From Pontivivens sp032464575 (GTDB taxonomy: Bacteria; Pseudomonadota; Alphaproteobacteria; Rhodobacterales; Rhodobacteraceae), in the NCBI GenBank assembly GCA_032464575.1, contig JAWDKM010000005.1, positions 248,001-312,000 of the forward strand: a DNA stretch of 64,000 bases, read 5' to 3'. Positions 17,137-26,252 of this stretch are shown here, in pieces. Every line of letters starts with the position of its first letter. Positions within the stretch are counted from its first letter, which is position 1. The notes beneath the pieces were generated by a model. The model worked only from the letters and a program-made list of their open reading frames with translations. It did no database searches and was not told the origin of the DNA. The position numbers and the translations under genes are program-made.

Positions 17137-19629
17137 TCAGGCCTCGGGCACCAGGATCTCCCGCTTGCCCACCTTGTTGGCGGGCGTCACGACCCCGTTC
17201 TCCTCCATCTGCTCCACGAGGCGCGCGGCCTTGTTGTAGCCGATGGCGAGCTTGCGCTGGATATACGAGGTGGAGCACTTGCGGTCCCGCGCCACGATCG
17301 CCACCGCCTGATCGTAGAGCGCGTCCTCCGAGCCCGTGTTCCCACCGAGGCCGAGCACGAGGTCGATATCGCTCTCCGCCTCCTCGTCCGGGCCGTCCTG
17401 CACGCCGGAGATATATTCGGGCGCGCCCAGCGTCTTGAGGTGGTTGACCACGTCCTCTACCTCCTCGTCGCTGACGAAGGGCCCGTGCACGCGGGTGATC
17501 CGCCCGCCGCCCGCCATGTAGAGCATGTCGCCCATGCCCAAGAGCTGCTCCGCCCCCATCTCCCCCAGGATTGTCCGGCTGTCGATCTTCGACGTCACCT
17601 GGAACGAGATCCGGGTGGGGAAGTTCGCCTTGATCGTCCCGGTGATCACGTCGACCGAGGGGCGCTGCGTCGCCATGATGAGGTGGATGCCCGAGGCCCG
17701 TGCCATCTGCGCAAGCCGCTGGATACAGGCCTCGATCTCCTTGCCCGCGACCATCATCAGGTCGGCCATCTCGTCGACGATCACGACGATGAAGGGCATC
17801 TTCTCGGGTGCGAACTCCTCCGTCTCGAAGATCGGCTCGCCCGTCTCGTCGTCGAAGCCGGTCTGCACCGTGCGGGTGAACGCCTCTCCCGCCTCCAGCG
17901 CCGCCTCGACCCGCGCGTTGTAGCCGTCGATGTTGCGCACGCCCATCTTCGACATCTTGCGGTAGCGCTCCTCCATCTCCGCCACCGTCCATTTCAGCGC
18001 GACCACGGCCTTCTTCGGATCGGTCACGACGGGGGAGAGGAGGTGCGGGATCCCGTCATAGACGCTGAGTTCCAGCATCTTCGGGTCGATCATGATCAGC
18101 CGGCACTCCTCCGGCCCCAGATGGTAGAGCAGGCTGAGGATCATGGTGTTGATCGCCACCGACTTGCCCGAGCCCGTGGTCCCCGCGATCAGCAGGTGCG
18201 GCATCCGCGCGAGGTTCGCCACGACCGGTTCGCCGCCGATATCCTTGCCCAGCGCCAGCGGCAGCTTGTGCTTGCTGTCGCCATAGGAGGGCGCCGACAG
18301 GATCTCGCGCAGCAGCACCTTCTCCCGCACCTCGTTGGGCAGTTCGATCCCGATGATCGAGCGCCCCGGCACGGTGGAGACACGGGCGGCGAGCGCCGAC
18401 ATGGACCGCGCGATGTCGTCGGCCAGGCCAATCACGCGCGACGCCTTCAGGCCCGGCGCCGGTTCCAGCTCGTACATCGTGACGACGGGCCCGGGTCGGA
18501 CGGAGACGATCTCCCCCCGGATGCCGTAGTCGTCGAGGACGCTCTCCAGCATCCGCGCGTTCTGCTCTAGCGCCTCGTCGCTGAGGTTCTGCCGAACGAT
18601 CCCGATCGGGTTCTCCAACAGCGACAGGGCGGGCCGGTCATAGGCCCGCGCCGGGTCGCTCTCGAAATCGAGCTGCGGCTGCTCCTCGGCCTGCGCGGCC
18701 CGGCTCTTGACCTGCGGTTTTGGCGCCTTGTGCTGCACGACGGGACGGAAGACCGGCTCGTCGCGGGCCGCTGCCTCCAGGGCGGGCGCAGGCTCCACAA
18801 CTTCCTCCGGCTCCTCGCGCCGGGCGACGGCGGCGTTGATACGGGCCATCAGCCGCTCACGGCCCGACGGTTCTTCCGTCTCGGCGGCATCGAAGCCGGG
18901 CTCGCGGCGGAGGCGCGCGGCGGGCGCCGGTTCCTCCTCGACCTGCCGCGGGCGCGGGCGTAGATGCGTCTTGCGCACCCAGAGCCAAGCGAGTGCCGCG
19001 GCCACCACGTGCCACGACCGCGCCCAGCCCGACCGCAGCGCTCGCCAGCCCCAGTGCGCCTCGGCCCGGTCCACGCCCAATGCAAAGGCCCCGACGATCA
19101 GCAGCCCCAGCCCGAGGGCGACCCCCAGCAGCGGTAGCGCCAACGCGATCTCCAGCGGGATCAGCACCAGCAGCGCCGCGGCCACCTGGTCGCCCAGAAG
19201 GCCCCCGATCCCGAAATCCGGCAGCCAGCTCGCCGGCGGCACATGCACCGCAGCAAAGGCGGCCGCGAGCACCAGTGCCGGCGGTACGAAGAGGATCCGC
19301 GTCACCGCCCGACCCCCGTCGCGCTTCGTCGCGAGCCGCAGCCCCCAGACGGCGAGCGCCAGCGGCAGGCCCCAGGCCGCCCAGCCGATCGCGCGGAGGA
19401 AGACCTCCGACAGCGTCGCCCCCGCATAGCCGAGCGCATTGACCGGCACCCGGTCCACGGAGTTGAAGAGCGACGGGTCCTCCGGGCTCCACGTCCACAG
19501 CATCGCGACCAGCGGCAGCGACAGCACCAGCAAGGCCGCGCCGATCCCGCGGCCGGTCCAGTGGCTCCAGACCCGCCCGGTCTCGCCCTTCAGCGGGTCG
19601 CGGACCGCGCGTGCGGTGAAGAACGCCAT
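17137..19629 (-). CDS. ftsK: DNA translocase FtsK
   Basis: About 830 residues. Four to five transmembrane helices lie in the first ~190 residues, followed by a Pro/Glu/Ala-rich linker (~210-320) shorter than in E. coli. The RecA-like motor has Walker A GTTGSGKS near residue 495 and VDEMADLMMVAGKE near 630. A C-terminal winged-helix gamma domain (YIQRKLAIGYNKAARLVEQME) reads KOPS sites. It pumps chromosome termini across the septum and activates XerCD. I chose the ATG at 19629; a GTG at 19641 lies inside the GGGAGG ribosome site and overlaps the upstream gene. Confidence 0.96.
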   Translation of the reverse strand: MAFFTARAVRDPLKGETGRVWSHWTGRGIGAALLVLSLPLVAMLWTWSPEDPSLFNSVDRVPVNALGYAGATLSEVFLRAIGWAAWGLPLALAVWGLRLATKRDGGRAVTRILFVPPALVLAAAFAAVHVPPASWLPDFGIGGLLGDQVAAALLVLIPLEIALALPLLGVALGLGLLIVGAFALGVDRAEAHWGWRALRSGWARSWHVVAAALAWLWVRKTHLRPRPRQVEEEPAPAARLRREPGFDAAETEEPSGRERLMARINAAVARREEPEEVVEPAPALEAAARDEPVFRPVVQHKAPKPQVKSRAAQAEEQPQLDFESDPARAYDRPALSLLENPIGIVRQNLSDEALEQNARMLESVLDDYGIRGEIVSVRPGPVVTMYELEPAPGLKASRVIGLADDIARSMSALAARVSTVPGRSIIGIELPNEVREKVLLREILSAPSYGDSKHKLPLALGKDIGGEPVVANLARMPHLLIAGTTGSGKSVAINTMILSLLYHLGPEECRLIMIDPKMLELSVYDGIPHLLSPVVTDPKKAVVALKWTVAEMEERYRKMSKMGVRNIDGYNARVEAALEAGEAFTRTVQTGFDDETGEPIFETEEFAPEKMPFIVVIVDEMADLMMVAGKEIEACIQRLAQMARASGIHLIMATQRPSVDVITGTIKANFPTRISFQVTSKIDSRTILGEMGAEQLLGMGDMLYMAGGGRITRVHGPFVSDEEVEDVVNHLKTLGAPEYISGVQDGPDEEAESDIDLVLGLGGNTGSEDALYDQAVAIVARDRKCSTSYIQRKLAIGYNKAARLVEQMEENGVVTPANKVGKREILVPEA

Positions 19630-19633
19630 CGCC

Positions 19634-20824
19634 TCAGCCACCTCCCAACGTCTCGCGGATCGCCTCGAGCCCCGTGCGGACTTCCACCGCCGGAGCGACG
19701 AGGGCCGCGCGGATGTAGCCCGCGCCCGGATTGCCGCCGCCTAGCCGCGCATCGCTCTCCCGGCTCAGATAGGAGCCCGGCAGCACCTTCACCCCATGCT
19801 CGGACCAGAGGCGGATGCATGTCGCCTCGTCGTCTTCGACCCCGATCCACAGGAAGAACCCGGCCTCGGGCGAGGAATATCCCGGCACGTTGCCCAGCAC
19901 CTCATCGGCCAGCGCGAACTTCTCGGCATAGAGCGCCCGGTTCGCCTCCACATGCGCCTCGTCGGCCCAGATCGCGGCCGCCGCCTTCTGCGCTGGAATG
20001 GGCAACGGCGCCCCGGCATAGGAGCGGAGCTGGCGCATCGCCGCGATGCTCTTCGGCCCGCCCGCGCAAAAGCCCGAGCGCAGCCCCGGCAGGTTCGACC
20101 GCTTGGACAGCGAATGAAACACCATCAGCCGCTCGGGATCGGTGCTCCCCAGCGCCTCCAGCGCCCCGGTCGGCGGCGCGTCACGCCAGATCTCCGAATA
20201 GCACTCGTCGGCGAAGACCCGGAAATCGTTGGCCTCGGCCAGCGCCAGCAGCCCCTGCCAGTACGCCAGGTCCGCCACCGCGCCCTGCGGATTGGCAGGC
20301 GAGCACATGTAGACCGCCGCCGTCCGGGCCAGCAGATCCTCCGGCACCGAGGCGAAATCCGGCAGGAACCCGGTCTCCGTCGTCGCGGGCACATAGACAG
20401 GCTCCGCCCCCGCCGTCAGCGCGGCCACGGCATAGCACTGATAGAACGGGTTCGGCAGCAGCACGACGGGCCGCGCGCCGTTCTTCTCCTCGGCCACCAG
20501 CGCAACGCAGGCCGCGAACAGCCCCTCGCGTGTGCCGTTGAGCGGCAGGATCTCGGTCTCCGGATCCTTCTCGACGCCATAGCGCCGCCTCAGCCAGGCC
20601 GACTGGGCCGCCCGCAGCTCCGGCAGGCCCTCATTGGGCGGATACTTGGAATAGCCCGCGATGGCCCCGGCCAGCACCTCCGCCAGCATCGGCGGCACCG
20701 GATGCATCGGCTCACCGATCGACATCGGCACTTCCGCTCCGCCCGGCGAGTGGGGGGCGAGAAGCGCGCGCAGGCGTGGAAAGGCGTATTCCGGCAGGCC
20801 GGAAAAGCGCTGGGGAAACTGCAT
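19634..20824 (-). CDS. dapC: Class I/II PLP aminotransferase, probable succinyldiaminopimelate aminotransferase
   Basis: This 396-residue fold-type I aminotransferase has YSKYPPNEGLPELRAA near residue 60, substrate-site CSPANPQGAV near 165, and the PLP-binding Lys in HSLSKRSNLPGLRSGF near 230. The pattern resembles the DapC group, which makes N-succinyl-LL-diaminopimelate for lysine and peptidoglycan synthesis; other class I/II roles cannot be excluded. GAGG lies 6 bases before the ATG at 20824. Its stop is 4 bases before the ftsK start, so the two are co-transcribed, a pairing that fits a cell-wall and division role. Confidence 0.75.
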   Translation of the reverse strand: MQFPQRFSGLPEYAFPRLRALLAPHSPGGAEVPMSIGEPMHPVPPMLAEVLAGAIAGYSKYPPNEGLPELRAAQSAWLRRRYGVEKDPETEILPLNGTREGLFAACVALVAEEKNGARPVVLLPNPFYQCYAVAALTAGAEPVYVPATTETGFLPDFASVPEDLLARTAAVYMCSPANPQGAVADLAYWQGLLALAEANDFRVFADECYSEIWRDAPPTGALEALGSTDPERLMVFHSLSKRSNLPGLRSGFCAGGPKSIAAMRQLRSYAGAPLPIPAQKAAAAIWADEAHVEANRALYAEKFALADEVLGNVPGYSSPEAGFFLWIGVEDDEATCIRLWSEHGVKVLPGSYLSRESDARLGGGNPGAGYIRAALVAPAVEVRTGLEAIRETLGGG

Positions 20825-20974
20825 GTCTGGCCTCATGGGTCCGGGATCATGGCGCCCCGGTTATCCCACGCATCCTACCGGCCCGCTGCCCCCCGGTCCA
20901 GTCCGCTGCCCCCGCCGGGCGGCTCTGCCGGGCAAACCACACCGCACTGCTGACGCGGCAAAGCCACACCCTGC

Positions 20975-21012
20975 CCCTTCATCTTTCCGGCAAGTACGCC
21001 CGCCGGAGGCGC
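20975..21012 (-). repeat. Dispersed 3'-end repeat, copy B (after nadK)
   Basis: The plus strand reads CCCTTCATCTTTCCGG then CAAGTACGCCCGCCGGAGGC. On the minus strand it lies just after the nadK stop and forms the same GC-hairpin plus GTACTT pattern as the other copies. The remaining 150 bases before dapC show nothing else I can assign. Confidence 0.65.
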
Positions 21013-21019
21013 ACGGCCC

Positions 21020-21790
21020 TCATACGAACTGTTCGCGGATCAGCCGCTCCTCCAGCCCATGGCCGGGGTCGAAGAGCAGGCGATGCGCCACCGAGGGCTC
21101 GGACCGGATCACGGCGCGCACCACGTCACGAACCTCCTCGGAATCTGCCGTGGCCGCCACGCCGCGCTTCTCATGCTCAAGCACGTCGAACACAACTTCG
21201 GAGCTCGACGGCACCAGCGCGCCCCGCCAGCGCCGCGGCCGGTAGGCCGAGATCGCGGTCAGCGCCAGGATATCGGTCCCGATCGGCAGGATCGGCCCGT
21301 GTGCCGAATAATTATAGGCGGTGGAGCCCGCAGGCGTGCAGACGAGCGCACCGTCGCAGACAAGCTCTGCCATCCGTTCCCGCCCGTCGACGCTGATCCT
21401 GAGCTTCGCCGCCTGCGGCCCCATGCGCAGCAGCGAGATCTCGTTGATGGCAAGGGCCGTGTGCACCTCGCCCGCCTCATCCGCGACCTCCATGCGAAGG
21501 GGGTGGATCACCGCCTCTTCCGCCGCGGCGATCCGATCCTGCAGATCGTCCTCGGCATAGGCGTTCATCAGGAAGCCCACGGTGCCGCGGTTCATGCCGT
21601 AGACCGGCACATCCAGCGCCTCCGTCGCATGGAGGGTCGAGAGCATGAAGCCGTCCCCGCCCAGCGCCACGATCACGTCCGCATCATGCGCGTCGTGATC
21701 CCCGTGACGCTCCGCAAGCACCTCGCGCGCCGCCTCGGCCACCGGCGCGTGGGAGGCGACAAAGCAGAGCTTCGGCAGGTCTCGGAGCAT
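21020..21790 (-). CDS. nadK: NAD kinase
   Basis: This 256-residue protein phosphorylates NAD to NADP. The ATP-cone motif is VIVALGGDGFML near residue 35, with NRGTVGFLMN near 60 and the substrate-site Asn/Gly-Ser-Thr motifs TPAGSTAYN near 145. Length matches other alphaproteobacterial NAD kinases. I chose the ATG at 21790 (GGGA upstream) over an in-frame GTG at 21808. It is preceded by a 130-base gap and followed by the dispersed repeat. Confidence 0.93.
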   Translation of the reverse strand: MLRDLPKLCFVASHAPVAEAAREVLAERHGDHDAHDADVIVALGGDGFMLSTLHATEALDVPVYGMNRGTVGFLMNAYAEDDLQDRIAAAEEAVIHPLRMEVADEAGEVHTALAINEISLLRMGPQAAKLRISVDGRERMAELVCDGALVCTPAGSTAYNYSAHGPILPIGTDILALTAISAYRPRRWRGALVPSSSEVVFDVLEHEKRGVAATADSEEVRDVVRAVIRSEPSVAHRLLFDPGHGLEERLIREQFV

Positions 21791-21878
21791 CGGCGCGTCC
21801 CGCGTCACGGTCAGGGAGCGCGAGCATGGCCCGCCGTCGCCCCCCGATCAAGCCGGATGCGCTCCGCCCCAAACGACA

Positions 21879-21899
21879 CGGCCCCGCAGAACGGGGCCG
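21879..21899 (-). terminator. Hairpin after the secreted hypothetical gene
   Basis: CGGCCCCG (21879-21886) and CGGGGCCG (21892-21899) form a perfect 8-bp stem with loop CAGAA. On the minus strand it follows the gene ending at 21924, with a weak GTTTGG after it. This is a probable intrinsic terminator. Confidence 0.55.
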
Positions 21900-21923
21900 A
21901 TGCGTCCGGCAGGACGTGGAGCG

Positions 21924-22475
21924 TCAGTCGAGCGCCACCGGTCCGCCATCCACCGAGCAGCGGCCGAAGGGCTCCAGCGGGAAGCCGGGTCCGAATTCGA
22001 GTGCGCCGGGCACCGCCGCCAGTTCGTGGATCAGCGACCCGATACAGGTGGCCGAGACCCGCTCCACCGAAACCGGCCCGTCGAAGATCACGACGCGTAG
22101 CAGCCGGTCGGACCCCGGCGCAAAGACATAGCCCGCACGGAAGGATGCCCCGCCGTCTCGCCGCGTCAGCAGCGCGGCATCGAAACCGAGTGTGTCCGCG
22201 AACGGCACCACCGAAAGGTCCTCGATATCGTCCGCGAACGCCACGAAGACGTCGAAGTCGCCGATCGCCTGCGACCGGAACGAGCTGTCGATCCCGCCGT
22301 CGAGATTCGCCCGCTCGACGGCGCGCATCACGTCGTCGGGCACGTTCCAGAGCGCCAGCCGGACACCCTGCGCAAGATCCGGATCCGAGGGAAATGACCG
22401 CGCATCAGCGCTCGCGGCGAAGAGGCTTCCGGCCACTGCGAAAAGGCAGAGAGCGTATCGAACGCCCTTTTTCAT
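21924..22475 (-). CDS. Hypothetical secreted protein
   Basis: 183 residues from the ATG at 22475. A signal peptide is clear (MKKGVRYALCLFAVAGSLFA, cleavage near ADA). A GTG at 22487 has a better-placed GGAG and is a plausible alternative start. The mature part is ~155 residues with two Cys (in ATCIGSLIHEL and GRCSVDGG), which may form a disulfide. I do not recognise a family. It stands alone between nadK and recJ with its own hairpin terminator. A periplasmic role is likely, function unknown. Confidence 0.7.
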   Translation of the reverse strand: MKKGVRYALCLFAVAGSLFAASADARSFPSDPDLAQGVRLALWNVPDDVMRAVERANLDGGIDSSFRSQAIGDFDVFVAFADDIEDLSVVPFADTLGFDAALLTRRDGGASFRAGYVFAPGSDRLLRVVIFDGPVSVERVSATCIGSLIHELAAVPGALEFGPGFPLEPFGRCSVDGGPVALD

Positions 22476-22639
22476 GAAATCGTGCACTGTCCACTCCAAC
22501 TGGTGTCTGGCCTCTCGCAGGGCCTTATCCAAAACGGTACCGCCACAGTCGGTACGAGGCAAAAACCCTCGAATCCGACGTTGCGACTTTTTCCGCCTGA
22601 TGAGTGGAACCTTTATCTGACGGAAGTCTTAGCTGAGCA

Positions 22640-22662
22640 AATTGGCGTATCTGGCGCCAATT
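22640..22662. repeat. 8-bp inverted repeat between recJ and the secreted hypothetical gene
   Basis: AATTGGCG (22640-22647) and CGCCAATT (22655-22662) flank TATCTGG. It lies about 55 bases after the recJ stop and 165 bases before the next gene on the same strand. It may be a weak terminator for recJ or an operator. No T-run follows. Confidence 0.4.
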
Positions 22663-22716
22663 GGGCAGGAATACGGCAAATGTGGTGATCTCGCCGCATT
22701 TTATACGTGAATCACG

Positions 22717-24489
22717 TCAAACGGGTGCGGCGTCCTCCACGCGCAACTTCGCCCGGCGCCGACCGCCCCATTCGTCGATTTCAAGGCGACCCGCGACGTG
22801 GAAGGGCCGGCCCCCATGCGCTTCCAGTGCGGGACCGAGGTCCCCCTCGAATGCGCGGAAGGCGATGGCATCGAGCCGTCCGCCGCCGGCGCCCTGCAAG
22901 GTCAGGCGCAGGTGGGATTCCCCTGCGCGCTTGGCAAAGCAGATCCGCTGCGAGGACAGTGCGAAAAGCGGTGCCGGGGCGCCCGCGCCGTAGGGGCCTG
23001 CGGCCTCCAGGTCCTCGATCAGCGCCGGTGTCGCACCCTCCGGCGTCACGAGCCCATCGATGCGAAGGTCCTGCGGCCCGCCGGCCCCCGCGCCCTGACG
23101 CTCCAGAAGGGCCGCCAGCCGCTCCATCGCGGCGTCCAGCCCGCTTTCCGTCACGGTCAGCCCGGCGGCCATCGCGTGCCCGCCGCCCTTCAGGAGCAGT
23201 CCCTCGCGGGTGCACGCCGCCACCGCGCCGCCGAGATCCACCCCTGCCACCGAGCGGGCCGAGCCCTTGCCGATCCCGCCGTCGAGACCGATCACGACGG
23301 CGGGGCGCTTGGTCGCCTCCTTCAACCGGGCCGCCACGATGCCGACGACACCGGGATGCCAGCCCTCGCCCGCGGCCCAGACCAGCGGACCGTCCGTGCC
23401 CCGCACCTCGGCCTGCTCCATGGCCTGCGCGAGCACCACGGCCTCGATCTCCCGCCGGTCCCGGTTCAGCCCGTCGAGCCGTTCGGCGAGCGCCGCTGCC
23501 TCATGCGCATCCCGCGTGGCGAGCAGCCGCGCGCCGAGATCCGCCGCGCCGATCCGCCCGCCCGCATTGACCCGTGGTCCCATCAGGAAGCCGAGGTGAT
23601 AGGTCGTGGGCCGAGACGTGAGCCCCGCCACGTCGGCGAGAGCCACCAGCCCGGGCCGCGCCCGCCGCGCCATGACGCTGAGCCCCTGCCGCACCAGCGC
23701 CCGGTTGAAGCCCGTCAGCGGCGCCACGTCCGCCACCGTCGCCAGCGCCACGAGGTCGAGCATCGCCATCAGGTCCGGCACGGCGCCCTGCGTGCGCAGC
23801 GCCCGGTTCGCGCCCGCCAGCATGAGGAACACTACGCCTGCGGCGCAGAGATATGTGTACTCCACCTCCTCGTCCTGCCGGTTGGGGTTCACCACCGCCT
23901 GTGCCGGGGGCAGTGTCTCGCCGCCCTGGTGGTGGTCGAGCACGATGACCTCCGCCCCCTTCGCCATCGCCGCGGCGATGGGCTCGTGGCTCAACGTCCC
24001 GCAATCCACGCATACGATCAGGTCGTGGGTGGCGGCGAGCTCCTCCATGGCGGGCACGTTCGGGCCATAACCCTCGTCGATCCGGTCGGGGATGTAGAGC
24101 GTCGCGCCGTGCCCCATCGTCGCGAGCCAGTCGAGGATCAGCGCGGCGGAGGCCCCGCCGTCCACGTCGTAATCGGCGAAGATCGCGATCCGACGGCGCC
24201 CGTTCACCGCCGCGACGAAGAGCTCGACCGCATGATCCATGTCCTTGAGCGACGACGGATCGGGCATCAGGTCGCGCAACGTCGGCGCGAGGAACGCCTC
24301 GGCCGCCTCCACCGCCACGTCGCGGCGTGCGAGCACGCGTGCGACGGGATCCGACAGCCCGCAGGCCTGCGCGAGATGCGCCGCTGCCCGCTCCACCTCC
24401 GCGCCGGGGCCGACCCAGCGCCGCCCGGTCAGCGAGGCTTCGACATCGAGGAAGGCGGCGGCGTGGTCTCGCGGCATGTCACACATCAT
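22717..24489 (-). CDS. recJ: Single-stranded-DNA-specific exonuclease RecJ
   Basis: About 590 residues, the usual RecJ length. The DHH phosphoesterase motifs are IAIFADYDVDGG near residue 98, IVCVDCG near 155 and VIVLDHHQGGE near 175. The DHHA1 domain (KGSARSVAGVDLG near 425, GGGHAMAAG near 452) and a C-terminal OB fold follow. It degrades single-stranded DNA 5' to 3' in recombination and mismatch repair. Three in-frame ATGs (24489, 24486, 24477) lie together and none has a clear ribosome site, so the start is uncertain by a few codons. Confidence 0.93.
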   Translation of the reverse strand: MMCDMPRDHAAAFLDVEASLTGRRWVGPGAEVERAAAHLAQACGLSDPVARVLARRDVAVEAAEAFLAPTLRDLMPDPSSLKDMDHAVELFVAAVNGRRRIAIFADYDVDGGASAALILDWLATMGHGATLYIPDRIDEGYGPNVPAMEELAATHDLIVCVDCGTLSHEPIAAAMAKGAEVIVLDHHQGGETLPPAQAVVNPNRQDEEVEYTYLCAAGVVFLMLAGANRALRTQGAVPDLMAMLDLVALATVADVAPLTGFNRALVRQGLSVMARRARPGLVALADVAGLTSRPTTYHLGFLMGPRVNAGGRIGAADLGARLLATRDAHEAAALAERLDGLNRDRREIEAVVLAQAMEQAEVRGTDGPLVWAAGEGWHPGVVGIVAARLKEATKRPAVVIGLDGGIGKGSARSVAGVDLGGAVAACTREGLLLKGGGHAMAAGLTVTESGLDAAMERLAALLERQGAGAGGPQDLRIDGLVTPEGATPALIEDLEAAGPYGAGAPAPLFALSSQRICFAKRAGESHLRLTLQGAGGGRLDAIAFRAFEGDLGPALEAHGGRPFHVAGRLEIDEWGGRRRAKLRVEDAAPV

Positions 24490-24814
24490 CTGGTGGTTTA
24501 CTGATTTGCGCACCACTATATCGCGATAAGCCAACCGTCGAAAGCCCCCACCTGTCCGGAACCAAGCTTGAGGCACCGGACGGGTGCCTGCCGGTCCCCG
24601 GCGGGCTGGCGCATTGCAAGAAGGCCACATAGCGCGAAGCGAACAACGGCCTCGCAGTTGCCGACTGCCCCGTCCACACGATGGGAGCGCGATGTCAGAA
24701 GCACTCTCCCGCCTCCCGTGGCGAGGGGGTTCATCGGGACAGGCCGCCATCCCTGTTGCACCGCTCCCGCCCCTCCCCTATCACCACGCGCGACCCGGAC
24801 AGAAGGACGCGACC
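24490..24814. other. Divergent gap between recJ and hom
   Basis: 325 bases with no supported gene. It contains a 10-bp palindrome, TATCGCGATA at 24519-24528, about 30 bases before recJ, and a C-rich stretch (CCCGCCTCCCGTGG with a G-rich partner) near 24705-24730. The hom ribosome site AGAAGGA is at 24801-24807. An open frame runs through in the hom reading frame, but lacks a ribosome site and resembles no homoserine dehydrogenase N-terminus. Confidence 0.45.
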
Positions 24815-26101
24815 ATGACCCAGCCCCTCCGCATCGCCATCGCAGGTCTCGGGACCGTGGGGGTGGGCGTGATCCGGATGATCGAGGCACACGGGCCGCG
24901 CATGGCCGCCCGCGCCGGGCGCGCGATCGAGATCGCGGCCATCTCCGCCCGGTCCCGTACCAAGGGCCGGGGCGTCGACATCTCGGCCTTCGCGTGGGAA
25001 GACGACCCCGTGGCGCTTGCCCGCCGCGACGACGTGGACCTGATCGTCGAGGTCATGGGCGGCGAGGACGGCCCGGCCAAGGTGCTGGCGGAAACCGCGC
25101 TCGCCGCCGGCAAGCATCTCGTGACTGCCAACAAAGCCATGATGGCCCGCCATGGCCAGGCTCTGGCTGAACTGGCTGAACAAAATGGCGCCGTCCTGCG
25201 CTACGAGGCCGCCGTCGCCGGCGGCATCCCGATCATGAAGGCCCTGACCGAGGGCCTGGCCGGCAACGGGATCGAGCGGGTGATGGGCGTCATGAACGGC
25301 ACCTGCAACTACATCCTGACGCAGATGGAGCAGACCGGCGCCGACTATGCCGACGTGCTGGCGACGGCCCAGCAGCTCGGCTATGCCGAGGCCGATCCCG
25401 CCTTCGACGTCGGCGGCATCGATGCGGCGCACAAGCTCGCCCTGCTTGCTGCCACCGCCTTCGGCACCCGTGTGGATTTCGACGGCGTCGCGACCGAGGG
25501 GATCGAGCAGGTCTCCCTCACCGACATCGAACAGGCGCGCGAGATGGGCTACCGCGTGAAGCTCCTCGGCATCGCACGCATGGGCGGGGACGGGCTGGAG
25601 CAGCGCATGCAGCCGGTGCTCGTGCCCGCGACCTCGCCGGTCGGGCGTCTCGACGGGGTGACCAACATGGTGATTGTCGAGGGCGACTTCGTCGGCAGCA
25701 CGGTCTTCACCGGGCCCGGTGCCGGCGAGGGCCCTACGGCCTCCGCGATCCTCGGCGATGTGATCGACATCGCCCGGGGGCTGACGGTTCCGGCCTTCGG
25801 CCAGCCGGCCGCGACGCTGATCGCCGCGAACCGCGCGGCGAGCGCCGGTCCCGCGAGCCACTACCTGCGCCTCACGCTGACCGATGCGCCCGGCACGCTG
25901 GCGCAGGTGGCGCAGGCGCTGGCGAAGCATGGCATCTCCATCAACCGGATGCGCCAGAACGACCACGAGGGCGAGATGGCACCGGTGCTTATCGTCACTC
26001 ACGACTGCGCCCGCACCGATCTCGACGCCGCCTTGACCGAGATCGCAGCCAGCCCGGCGAGCCTCGCTGCACCCGTGGCCCTGCGGATCGAGGAGGTCTG
26101 A
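24815..26101 (+). CDS. hom: Homoserine dehydrogenase
   Basis: This 428-residue enzyme reduces aspartate semialdehyde to homoserine for threonine, methionine and isoleucine. The Rossmann motif AGLGTVGVGVI is at residues ~9-19. The catalytic region includes VTANKAMMARHG near 107 and ADPAFDVGGIDAAHKL near 198. A C-terminal ACT domain from ~350 (YLRLTLTDAPGTLAQVAQAL) would give feedback control by threonine. The start at 24815 has AGAAGGA 7 bases upstream. Confidence 0.95.
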   Translation: MTQPLRIAIAGLGTVGVGVIRMIEAHGPRMAARAGRAIEIAAISARSRTKGRGVDISAFAWEDDPVALARRDDVDLIVEVMGGEDGPAKVLAETALAAGKHLVTANKAMMARHGQALAELAEQNGAVLRYEAAVAGGIPIMKALTEGLAGNGIERVMGVMNGTCNYILTQMEQTGADYADVLATAQQLGYAEADPAFDVGGIDAAHKLALLAATAFGTRVDFDGVATEGIEQVSLTDIEQAREMGYRVKLLGIARMGGDGLEQRMQPVLVPATSPVGRLDGVTNMVIVEGDFVGSTVFTGPGAGEGPTASAILGDVIDIARGLTVPAFGQPAATLIAANRAASAGPASHYLRLTLTDAPGTLAQVAQALAKHGISINRMRQNDHEGEMAPVLIVTHDCARTDLDAALTEIAASPASLAAPVALRIEEV

Positions 26102-26163
26102 AGGCCGCCAACGTCCCGTACATGATCCGGGACCACTCCGGACTCGCGTTGATTTTAAGGTTG

Positions 26164-26212
26164 CCTGAAGAACCGAGGGACCCGTGCTCGTCGGCCGGGG
26201 TGGTTCTTCAGG
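26164..26212. terminator. 11-bp inverted repeat between convergent hom and DUF2306 gene
   Basis: CCTGAAGAACC (26164-26174) pairs perfectly with GGTTCTTCAGG (26202-26212) around a 27-base GC-rich loop. On the minus strand it is followed by CAACCTTAAAAT. It sits between two converging genes and may terminate both, though neither side has a strong T-run. Confidence 0.45.
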
Positions 26213-26252
26213 ATCACCACCTCGGACCCGATCCGTGGCCGCTTTCCGAAGA

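Noticed and set aside
24584..24814. N-terminal extension of homoserine dehydrogenase by 77 codons
   Set aside because: There is no ribosome site at the far start, while AGAAGGA lies at the right distance before the ATG at 24815, where the Rossmann fold begins.
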